From assembly GCF_025532145.1 (NCBI RefSeq), contig NZ_ARXS01000029.1, forward strand, positions 1 to 57,019: a DNA stretch of 57,019 nucleotides. The letters are read 5' to 3'. The translations under genes were made by a program, and so were the position numbers. Origin of the DNA: Alloalcanivorax balearicus MACL04 (GTDB taxonomy: Bacteria > Pseudomonadota > Gammaproteobacteria > Pseudomonadales > Alcanivoracaceae). Shown in pieces: positions 35,161 to 44,537 of this stretch. The notes beneath the pieces were generated by a model that saw only the letters and a program-made list of their open reading frames with translations, was not told where the DNA came from and did no database searches. Every line of letters starts with the position of its first letter. The first letter of the stretch is position 1.

Positions 35161-37767
35161 TCAGCCTGCTTCCGCCATGAACTCCTTGGCGAATTTCTGC
35201 AGGATGCCGCCGTTGGCGTACACCGACACTTCCTCCGCCGTATCCAACCGGCAGATCATCGGCACGCGGTCCACGTCGCCATTCTTGCGGGTAATCACCA
35301 GTGTCAGGGTCGCACGCGGCGCCAGATCACCTTCCACGTCATAGATTTCGGTGCCATCCAACTTGAGCGTGTTGCGGGTGGTACCTTCCTCGAACTGCAA
35401 AGGCATCACACCCATACCGATCAGGTTGGTGCGGTGAATCCGCTCGAAACCTTCAGCGGCGATCACCTCCACACCGGCCAGCGCCACCCCTTTGGCGGCC
35501 CAGTCACGGGACGAGCCCTGCCCGTAATCCGCGCCGGCGACGATGATCAGCGGCTGCTTGCGCTCCATGTAGGTTTCGATGGCTTCCCACATGCGCATCT
35601 GCCGGCCTTCCGGTTCCACCCGTGCCAGCGAGCCCTGGATCACCTCACCGTTGTCATCGCGGCACATCTCGTTGAACAGTTTCGGGTTCGCCAGTGTCGC
35701 GCGCTGGGCGGTCAGGTGGTCGCCACGGTGCGTCGCGTACGAATTGAAGTCCTCTTCCGGCAGGCCCATCTTGTGCAGGTAGGCGCCAGCGGCGCTGTCC
35801 AGCAGGATGGCGTTGGAAGGCGACAGGTGATCGGTGGTGATGTTGTCCGGCAGGATCGCCAGCGGACGCATACCCTTCATCTGACGTTGGCCCGCCATGT
35901 TGCCTTCCCAATAGGGAGGGCGGCGAATGTAGGTGGATTGCGGACGCCAGTCGTACAATGGGCTGGCGGCACGGGCGCCGTCGCCCTTCTTCTCGAACAT
36001 CGGGATGTAGGTCTTGCGAAACTGCTCGGGTTTCACCGCCGACTTCACAATGGCATCGATCTCTTCATCGGAGGGCCAGATGTCCTTCAGATAGATCGGG
36101 TTACCATCCTGATCCTTGCCCAGCGCATCCTTCTCGATGTCGAAACGGATGGTGCCGGCGATGGCGTAGGCCACCACCAGCGGCGGCGAGGCCAGGAACG
36201 CCTGCTTGGCGTAGGGATGAATCCGGCCGTCGAAGTTACGGTTTCCGGAAAGCACCGCGGTGGCGTACAGATCACGCTCGATCACTTCTTTCTGGATCTC
36301 GGGATCCAGAGCACCGGACATGCCGTTGCAGGTGGTACAGGCGAACGCCACCACGTCGAAGCCCAGGTTCTGCAGCTCGGGCAGCAGACCGGATTCTTCC
36401 AGGTACATCTTCACTGTCTTGGAGCCCGGCGCCAGGGAGCTCTTCACCCACGGCTTGCGCACCAGGCCCAGCTTGTTGGCGTTGCGGGCCAGCAGACCGG
36501 CGCCGATGATGTTGCGCGGATTGGACGTATTGGTACAGCTGGTGATGGCCGCGATGATCACCGCGCCATCGGGCATCAGCCCTTCTTCCTCTTCCCATTC
36601 CTTGGCGATGCCGCGATCGTGCAACTGGGACACCGGCAGCAGCGCATGCGGATTGGACGGGCCGGCCAGATTACGCTCAACCTGGGACAGATCGAACTTC
36701 AGAACGCGTTCGTATTCGACGCTCTTCAGGCTGTCCGCCCACAGCCCGGTTTCCTTGGCGAACGTCTCCACCAGAGCCACTTGCTCGTCTTCGCGGCCGG
36801 TCAGCTTCAGATACTCGATGGTCTGATCGTCGATGAAGAACATGCCGGCGGTGGCACCGTATTCCGGGGTCATGTTGGCGATGGTGGCACGGTCGCCCAC
36901 GGACAGGCTGTCCGCGCCTTCACCATAGAATTCCAGATAGGCACCGACCACCCGCTCGTGGCGCAGGAATTCGGTCAGCGCCAGCACCAGGTCGGTACCG
37001 GTGATGCCCGGCTTCAGCTTGCCGGTCAGTTCCACGCCGACAATATCGGGCAAGCGCATCATGGACGGATTGCCCAGCATCACGTTTTCGGCTTCCAGAC
37101 CGCCCACACCCACGGAGATCACGCCCAGGGCGTCGACCATCGGCGTGTGACTGTCGGTACCCACGCAGGTATCCGGATAAGCCACGCTCCGTCCGCTGCC
37201 ATCAGAACCGACCTGCACCACCGGGGACATTTTCTCCAGATTGATCTGGTGCATGATGCCGTTACCCGGCGGAATCACATCCACGTTATCGAACGCGGTC
37301 TTGGTCCAGTTGATGAAGTGGAAACGATCCGCGTTACGGCGCTCTTCCACCTCCCGGTTTTTCTCGAACGCGTCTTTCTCGAACCCCGGATGTTCCACCG
37401 CCAGGGAGTGATCCACGATCAGCTGGGTCGGCACCACCGGGTTCACCTTGGACGGGTCCCCGCCTTTTTCGGCGATGGCGTCACGCAGACCGGCCAGGTC
37501 CACCAGTGCGGTCTGGCCGAGAATGTCGTGGCACACCACACGAGCCGGGTACCAGGGAAAGTCCAGGGTGCGCTGGCGTTCGATCAACTGCTTCAGGGAA
37601 TCGGTGAGCGATTCCGGTGCGCAGCGGCGAACCAGCTGCTCGGCCAGGATGCGGGAGGTATAGGGCAGCTTGTCGTAAGCGCCGGGCTGGATGGTGTCGA
37701 CCGCGGCACGGGTGTCGAAGTAGTCGAGATCGGTACCGGGCAGCGGTTTGCGGTAATCAGTGTTCAT
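35161..37767 (-). CDS. acnD: AcnD, Fe/S-dependent 2-methylcitrate dehydratase
   Basis: Aconitase-superfamily enzyme of 868 residues, matching AcnD length (about 860) and shorter than AcnA (about 890). 4Fe-4S ligands are in TSCTNTSNPRNIIGAG and AFACTTCNGMSG. A swivel domain contains GADYGQGSSRDWAAKG, with the active-site Ser and Arg. It dehydrates 2-methylcitrate and depends on PrpF for isomerisation. A long antisense open frame covers this gene and is not believed to be coding. The ribosome site before ATG 37767 is weak (TGATGCCTAGCC), suggesting coupling to prpC upstream. Confidence 0.95.
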   Translation of the reverse strand: MNTDYRKPLPGTDLDYFDTRAAVDTIQPGAYDKLPYTSRILAEQLVRRCAPESLTDSLKQLIERQRTLDFPWYPARVVCHDILGQTALVDLAGLRDAIAEKGGDPSKVNPVVPTQLIVDHSLAVEHPGFEKDAFEKNREVEERRNADRFHFINWTKTAFDNVDVIPPGNGIMHQINLEKMSPVVQVGSDGSGRSVAYPDTCVGTDSHTPMVDALGVISVGVGGLEAENVMLGNPSMMRLPDIVGVELTGKLKPGITGTDLVLALTEFLRHERVVGAYLEFYGEGADSLSVGDRATIANMTPEYGATAGMFFIDDQTIEYLKLTGREDEQVALVETFAKETGLWADSLKSVEYERVLKFDLSQVERNLAGPSNPHALLPVSQLHDRGIAKEWEEEEGLMPDGAVIIAAITSCTNTSNPRNIIGAGLLARNANKLGLVRKPWVKSSLAPGSKTVKMYLEESGLLPELQNLGFDVVAFACTTCNGMSGALDPEIQKEVIERDLYATAVLSGNRNFDGRIHPYAKQAFLASPPLVVAYAIAGTIRFDIEKDALGKDQDGNPIYLKDIWPSDEEIDAIVKSAVKPEQFRKTYIPMFEKKGDGARAASPLYDWRPQSTYIRRPPYWEGNMAGQRQMKGMRPLAILPDNITTDHLSPSNAILLDSAAGAYLHKMGLPEEDFNSYATHRGDHLTAQRATLANPKLFNEMCRDDNGEVIQGSLARVEPEGRQMRMWEAIETYMERKQPLIIVAGADYGQGSSRDWAAKGVALAGVEVIAAEGFERIHRTNLIGMGVMPLQFEEGTTRNTLKLDGTEIYDVEGDLAPRATLTLVITRKNGDVDRVPMICRLDTAEEVSVYANGGILQKFAKEFMAEAG

Positions 37768-37835
37768 GGCTAGGCATCAATCGAGTCGGGTTGGCGGGCT
37801 GGGTCGAGGGAGCGGCGCACCGCTCCCTTCCCGGA

Positions 37836-38978
37836 TCAGCGTTGCGCGATCGGGGTTACCTTGCGAATCTCCGGACCGGTGTACTCGGCGCTCGGGCGGA
37901 TAATACGGTTGTCCGCGCGTTGCTCGAAGACATGGCCGGCCCAACCGGTCAGGCGGCTCATCACGAAAATCGGAGTGAACAGCTTGGTCGGGATTCCCAT
38001 GAAGTGGTACGCGGAAGCGTGGAAGAAGTCGGCATTACAGAACAGTTTCTTCTCCCGCCACATGACTTCCTCGCAACGTACGGAAACCGGGTAAAGCACG
38101 GTATCGCCCACATCGGCGGCCAGCTTCTCGGACCAGCCCTTGATGATGGCGTTGCGCGGGTCGGACTCGCTGTAGATAGCGTGACCGAAGCCCATGATTT
38201 TTTCCTTGCGCTCGAGCATGCCCATCATGCCCTGCTCGGCATCGTCGGCGTCCTTGAACTTCTCGATCATGTCCATGGCCGCTTCGTTGGCGCCGCCATG
38301 CAGCGGGCCGCGCAGGCTGCCGATGGCACCGGTGACACAGCTGTGGATGTCACTCAGGGTGGAGGCGCAAACCCGGGCGGTGAAGGTGGAGGCGTTGAAC
38401 TCGTGCTCCGCGTACAGGATCAGAGAGACGTTCATGACCCGCTCATGCAGCTCGCTGGGCGCTTCATCACGCAGCATGTGCAGGAAATGGGCGCCGATGG
38501 AATCATCATCGGTGTTTTCTTCCACACGAACGCCGTCGTGGCTGAATCGGTACCAGTAACAGATGATAGACGGGAAACAGGCGAGCATGCGGTCGACACA
38601 GTCTTCCTGGTTCGGGAACACGCCCAGAACCGAGGTGTCTTCCTGCTCAAGGTTACCGAGCATGGAACAGCCGGTGCGCATCACATCCATCGGATGGGCG
38701 TCCTTGGGAATGCGCTCGAGCACTTCCTTGAGAGCCTGGGGCAGACCGCGCAGCGTTTTCAGTTTGGCCTTGTATTCGTCCAGTTGCGCCTGGGTGGGCA
38801 GTTCGCCCTTGAGAATCAGATAAGCCACTTCCTCGAACTGGCAGTGTTCCGCCAGGTCCTTCACGTCGTAGCCCCGGTAAGTCAGCCCGGATCCGGATTT
38901 GCCCACGGTGGACAGAGCGGTTTTACCTGCTACCTGGCCTCGCAGGCCGGCGCCTGCCAGTTTCTTGCCTTCTGCCAT
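37836..38978 (-). CDS. prpC: 2-methylcitrate synthase
   Basis: Citrate-synthase family enzyme of 380 residues that condenses propionyl-CoA with oxaloacetate. Family motifs include GLTYRGYDVKDLAEHC near the start, LRGPLHGGANEAAMDMI (active-site His), and MGFGHAIYSESDPRNAIIKG, where a second catalytic His and Arg lie. The short length and position beside prpB and acnD favour PrpC over GltA. The ATG at 38978 is seven bases after AGGAG; the ATG at 38984 is too close to it. Confidence 0.95.
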   Translation of the reverse strand: MAEGKKLAGAGLRGQVAGKTALSTVGKSGSGLTYRGYDVKDLAEHCQFEEVAYLILKGELPTQAQLDEYKAKLKTLRGLPQALKEVLERIPKDAHPMDVMRTGCSMLGNLEQEDTSVLGVFPNQEDCVDRMLACFPSIICYWYRFSHDGVRVEENTDDDSIGAHFLHMLRDEAPSELHERVMNVSLILYAEHEFNASTFTARVCASTLSDIHSCVTGAIGSLRGPLHGGANEAAMDMIEKFKDADDAEQGMMGMLERKEKIMGFGHAIYSESDPRNAIIKGWSEKLAADVGDTVLYPVSVRCEEVMWREKKLFCNADFFHASAYHFMGIPTKLFTPIFVMSRLTGWAGHVFEQRADNRIIRPSAEYTGPEIRKVTPIAQR

Positions 38979-39045
38979 TATCATTCTCCTGCTTCAATTC
39001 CGGTGTTTACGTCTGCGCTCTCCTCTGCCGGGAGAGGCGTTGTCA

Positions 39046-39936
39046 TCAGCCCTTGCCCTTGGCGAACAACTCGTCCAGCTTGCGCTCGTAGTCGTGATAG
39101 CCGAGGAAATCGTACAGTTCCATACGTGTCTGCATGGTGTCGACCACTTCTTGCTGAGTGCCCTTCTCGCGGATTTCGCGATACACCTTCAGAGCCGCCT
39201 GGTTCATGGCGCGGAACGCCGACAGCGGATACAGAATCATGCTGGCGCCGGCGTCGGCCAGCTCTTCGCGGGTGAACAGCGGCGTGGCACCGAATTCCGT
39301 GATATTGGCCAGCAACGGGGCGCCACCGATGCCATCGGCGAAGGCCCGGTAGTCATCCAGAGTGTGCACCGCTTCGGCGAAGATACCGTCGGCGCCGGCT
39401 TCCAGGCAGGCGCGGGCGCGTTCCACCGCGGCGTCCAGACCTTCTTTCTGGAACGCGTCGGTACGGGCGATGATAAAGAAATCATCGTCGGTGCGAGCGT
39501 CGGCGGCGGCCTTGATGCGATCCACCATCTCCTCCTGGGAGACGATTTCCTTGTTGGGGCGGTGACCGCAGCGTTTTTGCGCCACCTGATCTTCCAGGTG
39601 CACGGCGCCGGCGCCGGCACGAATCATTTCCTTGACGGTACGGCCAATATTGAAGGCTCCACCCCAGCCGGTGTCGATATCCACCAGCAGCGGCACCTCG
39701 CTGGCCGCGGAAATCCTGCGGACATCCTCCAGCACGTCGTTCATGGAGGTAATGCCCAGATCCGGCAGCCCATAGGAGGCGTTGGCCACGCCGCCGCCGG
39801 ACAAGTAGATCGCCCGATACCCCACCTGTTCCGCCATCATGGCGCAGTAGGCATTGATGGTGCCCATGATCTGCAGGGGCTTTTCTTCGGCCAGTGCCCG
39901 TCGAAAACGGGCGCCGGCGCTGTTCGGCTGGCTCAT
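39046..39936 (-). CDS. prpB: 2-methylisocitrate lyase
   Basis: Isocitrate-lyase-superfamily TIM barrel of 296 residues that splits 2-methylisocitrate to pyruvate and succinate. It has [15 protein letters not shown] (substrate loop), [12 protein letters not shown] with the metal-binding Asp pair, and the active-site loop KRCGH (121-125, KKCGH in most relatives) with catalytic Cys123. The ATG at 39936 has AGGAG six bases upstream. First enzyme gene after the regulator, 45 bp downstream of it. Confidence 0.95.
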   Translation of the reverse strand: MSQPNSAGARFRRALAEEKPLQIMGTINAYCAMMAEQVGYRAIYLSGGGVANASYGLPDLGITSMNDVLEDVRRISAASEVPLLVDIDTGWGGAFNIGRTVKEMIRAGAGAVHLEDQVAQKRCGHRPNKEIVSQEEMVDRIKAAADARTDDDFFIIARTDAFQKEGLDAAVERARACLEAGADGIFAEAVHTLDDYRAFADGIGGAPLLANITEFGATPLFTREELADAGASMILYPLSAFRAMNQAALKVYREIREKGTQQEVVDTMQTRMELYDFLGYHDYERKLDELFAKGKG

Positions 39937-39981
39937 TGTCATCTCCTGTGTCGGTTCCACCCGGCTCGCGGCGCGGCACGC

Positions 39982-40686
39982 TCAGACGGCGTCCGGCTCT
40001 TTCCGCTTCGCCTGCTGTTCGATATTTTCTCTTGCCCGGCTGATATGGCGGCGCATCAACAGCTCCGCCAGGTCCGCGTCCCGAGCTTCGATCGCCTCGA
40101 CGATACGGCGATGCTCGTTGAGGGCCTTCTGCGGCCGGTTGGACACGGTACTGAACTGATAACGGTACATCCGCACCAGGTGATACAGCCCGCCCACCAG
40201 CATCTGGATCAGCGTGGCGTTGTGGCTGCCCTGGATAATGCGGTAATGGAAATCCAGATCGCCCTCGCGCTGGAAGTACGCGGTGTCCTCACGCAGGTCC
40301 TGCTGCTGTTCATGCTGACCGAGCAAGGCGGTCAGACCGCGCACTTCCTCATCACTCATGTTCTCGGCGGCAAGGCGCGCGGCCATGCCTTCGAGCGCTT
40401 CGCGCACGTAGTAGATTTCGATCAGATCGTCGAAACTGAGGGAGGTCACGCGGGTGCCCACATGAACCACTCTTTCAAGCAGCTTGCGGGATTCCAGACG
40501 GCGCAGGGCTTCGCGCAAAGGGCCACGGCTGACGCCGTAGCGGCTGGCGAGATCGGTTTCGCTGACTTTGGTGCCGGGGGCGATCACACCGCGCACGATA
40601 TCGTCCTGGAGACGGGCAAACACCCGATCCGCCAGGGTTCTTACGTTATCGTCGAGGGTGTGGGTCATGGCATCCATTGTCGACAA
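39982..40686 (-). CDS. GntR/FCD-family regulator of the prp operon
   Basis: Regulator of 234 residues: N-terminal GntR winged helix (VSETDLASRYGVSRGPLREA with recognition helix) and a C-terminal FCD ligand domain (LDFHYRIIQGSHN, HRRIVEAIEARD) that typically binds carboxylates. Pseudomonas-type prp clusters also start with such a gene, so it probably senses a methylcitrate-cycle intermediate and represses its own operon. Possible starts are ATG 40677, ATG 40668 or TTG 40686; 40677 overlaps an operator-like palindrome. Coordinates here use the longest frame. Confidence 0.88.
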   Translation of the reverse strand: MSTMDAMTHTLDDNVRTLADRVFARLQDDIVRGVIAPGTKVSETDLASRYGVSRGPLREALRRLESRKLLERVVHVGTRVTSLSFDDLIEIYYVREALEGMAARLAAENMSDEEVRGLTALLGQHEQQQDLREDTAYFQREGDLDFHYRIIQGSHNATLIQMLVGGLYHLVRMYRYQFSTVSNRPQKALNEHRRIVEAIEARDADLAELLMRRHISRARENIEQQAKRKEPDAV

Positions 40687-40687
40687 T
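40676..40687. promoter_or_regulatory. operator-like palindrome O1
   Basis: Perfect palindrome ATTGTCGACAAT. It overlaps the start codon of the GntR-type gene and lies just downstream of the predicted transcription start. GntR/FCD proteins commonly bind sites of the type TNGTNNNACNA, which this fits. Confidence 0.75.
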
Positions 40688-40704
40688 TGAAGGATCAGGT
40701 GGCG

Positions 40705-40733
40705 ACTTTACCCGTCACCCTCCGATCTTTCAA
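40705..40733 (-). promoter_or_regulatory. predicted prp operon promoter
   Basis: On the minus strand, TTGAAA (40733-40728) and TAAAGT (40710-40705) are separated by exactly 17 bp. The pair lies between the two operator-like palindromes, so bound regulator at either site would obstruct it. Confidence 0.65.
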
Positions 40734-40738
40734 TGATT

Positions 40739-40750
40739 ATTGTCGACAAT
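40739..40750. promoter_or_regulatory. operator-like palindrome O2
   Basis: Second exact copy of ATTGTCGACAAT, five bases upstream of the predicted -35. The two palindromes are 63 bp apart, centre to centre. It lies between the end of the upstream lipoprotein gene and the promoter. Confidence 0.75.
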
Positions 40751-40765
40751 GATGCCAAGTTGGGC

Positions 40766-42529
40766 TCAGAGGGCGCAACCGCTGCCCTGATAGCGCCATT
40801 CCACCGAGCCGCGGCTTTCGGAGTCCCGGCGCTCCAGGTCATTGCTTCCGGCGGCCCGCAGTTGGGCCGGGCGGTAGAGATCACGCCAGGTACCGCGCAG
40901 CCGTTCACTGTAGCGGTCCGTGCGGTACAACGGGCGGTTGCCGTTGGTCAGATCCAGGGTGCCATCAATGCGGGTGCCAAAATGAGGCGTACCGGCCTTG
41001 TTGGCGGCCCCCGGCGCCAACAGCAACGCCAGTGTCGCACGGTTCTGGGTGGCGGCGGTGACCAGCCCGGCGGGAACCAGTTCATCCTCACAGGACTTGG
41101 CGGCGTAAGCGGTGCCATCGGCGGAAATACGCACCACGAAGGTTTCAATCTGGTTTTCATCCGCCCGGTTACGCTCACGGGCCTGGTTTGGTTCCAACGG
41201 CTGGCAATTGCCATCGCTGTCATGCAGGCACGCCGGATAGTTGCCGTTGCTGCCCAGTTCCTTGGTGGGAATAAAATCCGCGCACTGCTCCGAGCTGCCG
41301 GTACAGGCCCGTTTCAGGGTCACCGAGTAATAGCCGGCGGCCTCACTGGCGCCGTCCATCATCACCGGCCCGGTCTGTGTGGCGCGGATACTCAGGCCAA
41401 TGTTGCCGGCGCCAAGCACACTCCCCTGAACCCGCCCGGTTTCACCACCACTGGGCGGGGACGGACTGCCCGGCAGATCCAGCGCGAAATCGGTGACGAA
41501 ACCACCCTCCACGCGCTGATTGATATAGAGCGCGCGATGCCCCAGCAAACGCCCGCTCAGGGTGGCATCGGTGGCGGCGGCACTGTTCAGCAGGCCGACG
41601 ATATTCCCCTGTTGGACGGTCAGTCCCGCCGCCAGCGTGGGAACCCCCTCCCAAGTCACCAGATCCTCGCTGCCGCCGTTTTCCGGATCCCCTTTTTGCA
41701 ACTGCCCCAGGCCCAGCACGCGGCCATCCGGTAGGACCAGGGTTTCCATTCGCAACGCGTTCTGATTGGTATCGAACGCCTTGAGCTGATCACAGGGCGC
41801 GGCTCCGTCCTGGCAGGTCTCCAGAACATATTCACCTGCGCGCGTCGCCGTATTGGCGGTACTGATCCGCGCGGTCACCGTGGACGGATCCGCTGGAAAA
41901 CCGGCAACCGTAGCTTCCGCGGACACCGCATCCAGCAACGGCTGCCAGGCGGCACGGAAAGCGGCGTAGTCCGGATAATCAAATTCCAGGGCCGGCACCA
42001 GGGCGTCGAAATTCTCGCTGACCAGTTCGTTGACTACCTCGGGCAACTCGAGCCGGGAAGTGGCCAGATCGCTGTCCAGCGCCATCAACAACGCCGCCCG
42101 GTTACGCACCCGATAGTCACCGGCGCCGATCCGGCGTGGTGCTTCCACCATATCGGCCAGGGTGAAACGATAATCGCGGGTTGTCAGCCGTTGCGGCAAA
42201 TAAGCTTCACCGAGAGTAACCCAGCGCCCCTTGTAACGGCGGTCCCCCAGAAAGAAAGCAATGCTTTCAGCGTCCGACGGACACAGGGCCTGGTTGGCCG
42301 GTAACTGCTCGGTGGCGGTATCCAACACATAATAGAGAGAGCTGCCGCACTCGTAGGACAGATTGGTCGCCACGGTGCCCTCCAGCGTCACCCGATGCTC
42401 TCCGCCGGGTTCCAGCAAACATCGCGCCGTGGAGGGACAGACCCCCACATCATGCTGGGAATAGCTTTTGCCCCCACCACCGCAGGCCGCCAAGGCCAGA
42501 CAAGCGGATATCAACAACAGTTTTTTCAT
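40766..42529 (-). CDS. unrecognised outer-membrane-type lipoprotein
   Basis: Protein of 587 residues with lipobox LAAC (Cys16) followed by a Gly4 linker, so it is probably lipid-anchored at the cell surface or outer membrane. I recognise no domain. There are several Cys pairs (CPSTARC near 31-37, CQDGAAPC, ACTGSSEQC, CLHDSDGNC) suggesting disulfides, and a Pro/Gly hinge PGSPSPPSGGETG near 355. The C-terminal part has beta-rich, carbohydrate-binding-like texture (EAAGYYSVTLKRAC). The stop lies 15 bp before O2, with no terminator between, so prp transcription could receive read-through. Divergent from pabB. Confidence 0.8.
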   Translation of the reverse strand: MKKLLLISACLALAACGGGGKSYSQHDVGVCPSTARCLLEPGGEHRVTLEGTVATNLSYECGSSLYYVLDTATEQLPANQALCPSDAESIAFFLGDRRYKGRWVTLGEAYLPQRLTTRDYRFTLADMVEAPRRIGAGDYRVRNRAALLMALDSDLATSRLELPEVVNELVSENFDALVPALEFDYPDYAAFRAAWQPLLDAVSAEATVAGFPADPSTVTARISTANTATRAGEYVLETCQDGAAPCDQLKAFDTNQNALRMETLVLPDGRVLGLGQLQKGDPENGGSEDLVTWEGVPTLAAGLTVQQGNIVGLLNSAAATDATLSGRLLGHRALYINQRVEGGFVTDFALDLPGSPSPPSGGETGRVQGSVLGAGNIGLSIRATQTGPVMMDGASEAAGYYSVTLKRACTGSSEQCADFIPTKELGSNGNYPACLHDSDGNCQPLEPNQARERNRADENQIETFVVRISADGTAYAAKSCEDELVPAGLVTAATQNRATLALLLAPGAANKAGTPHFGTRIDGTLDLTNGNRPLYRTDRYSERLRGTWRDLYRPAQLRAAGSNDLERRDSESRGSVEWRYQGSGCAL

Positions 42530-42625
42530 GCGCGTTTATTCCTTCGCCACGGCTCGCCGCCCGGCGCCGGTAGCGCTACACTAGCCGGCCTGTTTTCGCC
42601 GCCCGCGAGCCTTTCCCGACACCTC

Positions 42626-43723
42626 ATGCTTGATAGCGTTCACGTCGTCTTTCATCAAAATGGCCGTTTGCTGGCCCTCGGGCCGCCCGATCACACCCTA
42701 TACGCACAGGACCGGGACGCCCTGAGGGCTCTGCCGGAGCGGGTCACCGACGCCCTGGCCCAGGGTTACCGGTTCGCCTGCGGCCTGCTGCCCTATGCGG
42801 CAGGCCTGGCCCTGCATGGCATTGGCGACAGCGATACACCGGCGGTGGTGCATCTTTACCGGTCCATGCCGCGGCCATTCCACGAGCAGCCAGGCACCTT
42901 CCGTCTGACCCGGCCGTTCCAGGCACAGCAAACTGCTGATAAGTATGCCTATGCACTGCAAAGGATCAGTTGCTATCTCGTAGCCGGAGATTGCTATCAG
43001 GTAAATTACAGTCAACGTTTCGATGCCCGCTTCGAAGGCGACCCGCTGATCGCCTTCCAACGGCTGGTGCACGCACACCCCGCGCCTCATGCCTGTTTTT
43101 TCCGCGATCGGGACGAGGCGGTGTTCGGCGTATCGCCGGAGCGCTTCCTGCGGGTGGACGGCCGCGACGTGGTCACCGAGCCGATCAAAGGCTCGCGGCC
43201 GCGCGGCGATGGCGAGGAAGAGGATCGGCGCCTAGGGGAAGCCCTGCTGGCCAATCCCAAGGATCGCGCCGAGAACCTGATGATCGTGGACCTGTTACGC
43301 AACGATCTGGGGGCGGTTTGCGAGCCGGGCTCGATAACGGTGGACCCGCTATTCGAACTGCGCCGCTTCAGCAACGTGCAGCATCTGGTGTCCACCGTGC
43401 ACGGCCGCCTGCGCCCGGACATGACGCCCCTGGCCGCGCTGATCAGTGCCTTTCCCGGAGGCAGCATCACCGGCGCGCCGAAAAAACGGGCGATGGAAAT
43501 CATTCAGGAACTGGAATCGGTACCGCGCGGCCCCTATTGCGGCACATTGTTCTGGCAGGACGATCGGGGTCGGCTGGACAGCAACATTCTGATCCGCACC
43601 CTCTACACCCAAGGCAACGCTCTGTACTGCCACGGCGGCGGCGGCATCGTGATCGATTCCACCATCGAAGAAGAATATCGGGAGAGCCGCTTTAAGGTGG
43701 AAAAGCTGATGGCGGTGTTTTAA
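42626..43723 (+). CDS. pabB: aminodeoxychorismate synthase component I
   Basis: Chorismate-utilising enzyme of 365 residues that makes 4-amino-4-deoxychorismate for folate. Motifs: EPIKGSRPRGDG (PIKG holds the PabB lysine), ENLMIVDLLRNDLGAV (chorismate site) and FPGGSITGAPKKRAMEIIQ. The lysine motif separates it from TrpE. The N-terminal region is shorter than E. coli PabB (453). I chose ATG 42626; the open frame continues upstream to 42395 but overlaps the divergent lipoprotein gene. A TACACT hexamer at 42573-42578 may be the -10. No pabA is adjacent. Confidence 0.87.
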   Translation: MLDSVHVVFHQNGRLLALGPPDHTLYAQDRDALRALPERVTDALAQGYRFACGLLPYAAGLALHGIGDSDTPAVVHLYRSMPRPFHEQPGTFRLTRPFQAQQTADKYAYALQRISCYLVAGDCYQVNYSQRFDARFEGDPLIAFQRLVHAHPAPHACFFRDRDEAVFGVSPERFLRVDGRDVVTEPIKGSRPRGDGEEEDRRLGEALLANPKDRAENLMIVDLLRNDLGAVCEPGSITVDPLFELRRFSNVQHLVSTVHGRLRPDMTPLAALISAFPGGSITGAPKKRAMEIIQELESVPRGPYCGTLFWQDDRGRLDSNILIRTLYTQGNALYCHGGGGIVIDSTIEEEYRESRFKVEKLMAVF

Positions 43724-43730
43724 GAGTCTG

Positions 43731-43797
43731 TTCGCTGCCAAGGCAGCTTCCCACAGAGGGGCTCGGAGCCGCTGTGGGAAGCTGCCTTGGCAGCGAA
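43731..43797. repeat. REP-like hairpin, subtype B, copy 2
   Basis: Perfect 26-bp arms TTCGCTGCCAAGGCAGC-TTCCCACAG (43731-43756) and CTGTGGGAAGCTGCCTTGGC-AGCGAA (43772-43797). It starts seven bases after the pabB stop and is convergent with dnaQ. Confidence 0.93.
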
Positions 43798-43817
43798 TTG
43801 TGGGGCACCAGCGCTCG

Positions 43818-44537
43818 TCAGCTTTCCTCGGTCTCCCACAAGGTGGGCTGGCCGTTCTGCTCCGCCATGGAGCGCAGCTTGTCCAAATGGCGCTGAAGAT
43901 CATCGCCACCGGCCGACACCACCCGCAGCGAAGGGCGATCCGCGCTCAACCGGCGAATCGCCTCCGCCTGCCGCTGGCCGCCACTGCCACCATCCTGTCC
44001 GCCCAGGGAAAGGTTGGTCTGGCCACCGGTCATGGCCAGATAAACGTCGGCGAGAATCTCGGAGTCAAGCAGAGCGCCGTGCAATTCCCGGTGGCCGTTG
44101 TCCACGTCGTAACGGCGGCACAACGCGTCCAGGCTGTTCTTCTGCCCGGGGTGCATTTCCCGCGCCAGCCGCAGGGTATCCAGCACCCTGCAGCGCTGCT
44201 CCACCGTGCCCCACCTGGCGCCCAGCAGCTTCAACTCGTGATTGATAAAACCGACATCGAAAGGCGCGTTGTGGATCACCAGCTCGGCGCCGTCGATGAA
44301 ATTGACGAATTCCTCGGCGACCTGCGCGAATACCGGCTTGTCGGCGAGGAATTCCAGAGTGATGCCGTGCACCTCCATCGCCCCCTGGTCGATCTCCCGT
44401 TCCGGGTTGATGTACAGGTGCAGGTTGTTACCGGTAATGCGGCGGTTCATCACCTCCACACAACCGATCTCGATAATACGGTGGCCGGCGGCGGGTTCCA
44501 GGCCGGTGGTTTCCGTATCCAATACGATCTGTCTCAT
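43818..44537 (-). CDS. dnaQ: DNA polymerase III epsilon subunit (3'-5' proofreading exonuclease)
   Basis: Protein of 239 residues (E. coli 243). Exo I reads [11 protein letters not shown] with catalytic Asp7 and Glu9, followed by the [14 protein letters not shown] segment; Exo II is [14 protein letters not shown]; and Exo III carries [10 protein letters not shown] and [17 protein letters not shown]. It supplies proofreading to the replisome; the C-terminal tail should bind alpha. The ATG overlaps the rnhA stop by four bases (ATGA). Confidence 0.95.
   Translation of the reverse strand: MRQIVLDTETTGLEPAAGHRIIEIGCVEVMNRRITGNNLHLYINPEREIDQGAMEVHGITLEFLADKPVFAQVAEEFVNFIDGAELVIHNAPFDVGFINHELKLLGARWGTVEQRCRVLDTLRLAREMHPGQKNSLDALCRRYDVDNGHRELHGALLDSEILADVYLAMTGGQTNLSLGGQDGGSGGQRQAEAIRRLSADRPSLRVVSAGGDDLQRHLDKLRSMAEQNGQPTLWETEES

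Noticed and set aside
35086-37773. An 895-codon open frame on the plus strand opposite acnD
   Set aside because: It lies entirely antisense to a well-conserved aconitase-family gene; its translation is His/Gln/Arg-rich and low in hydrophobic-core character, as expected from GC-rich antisense reading.
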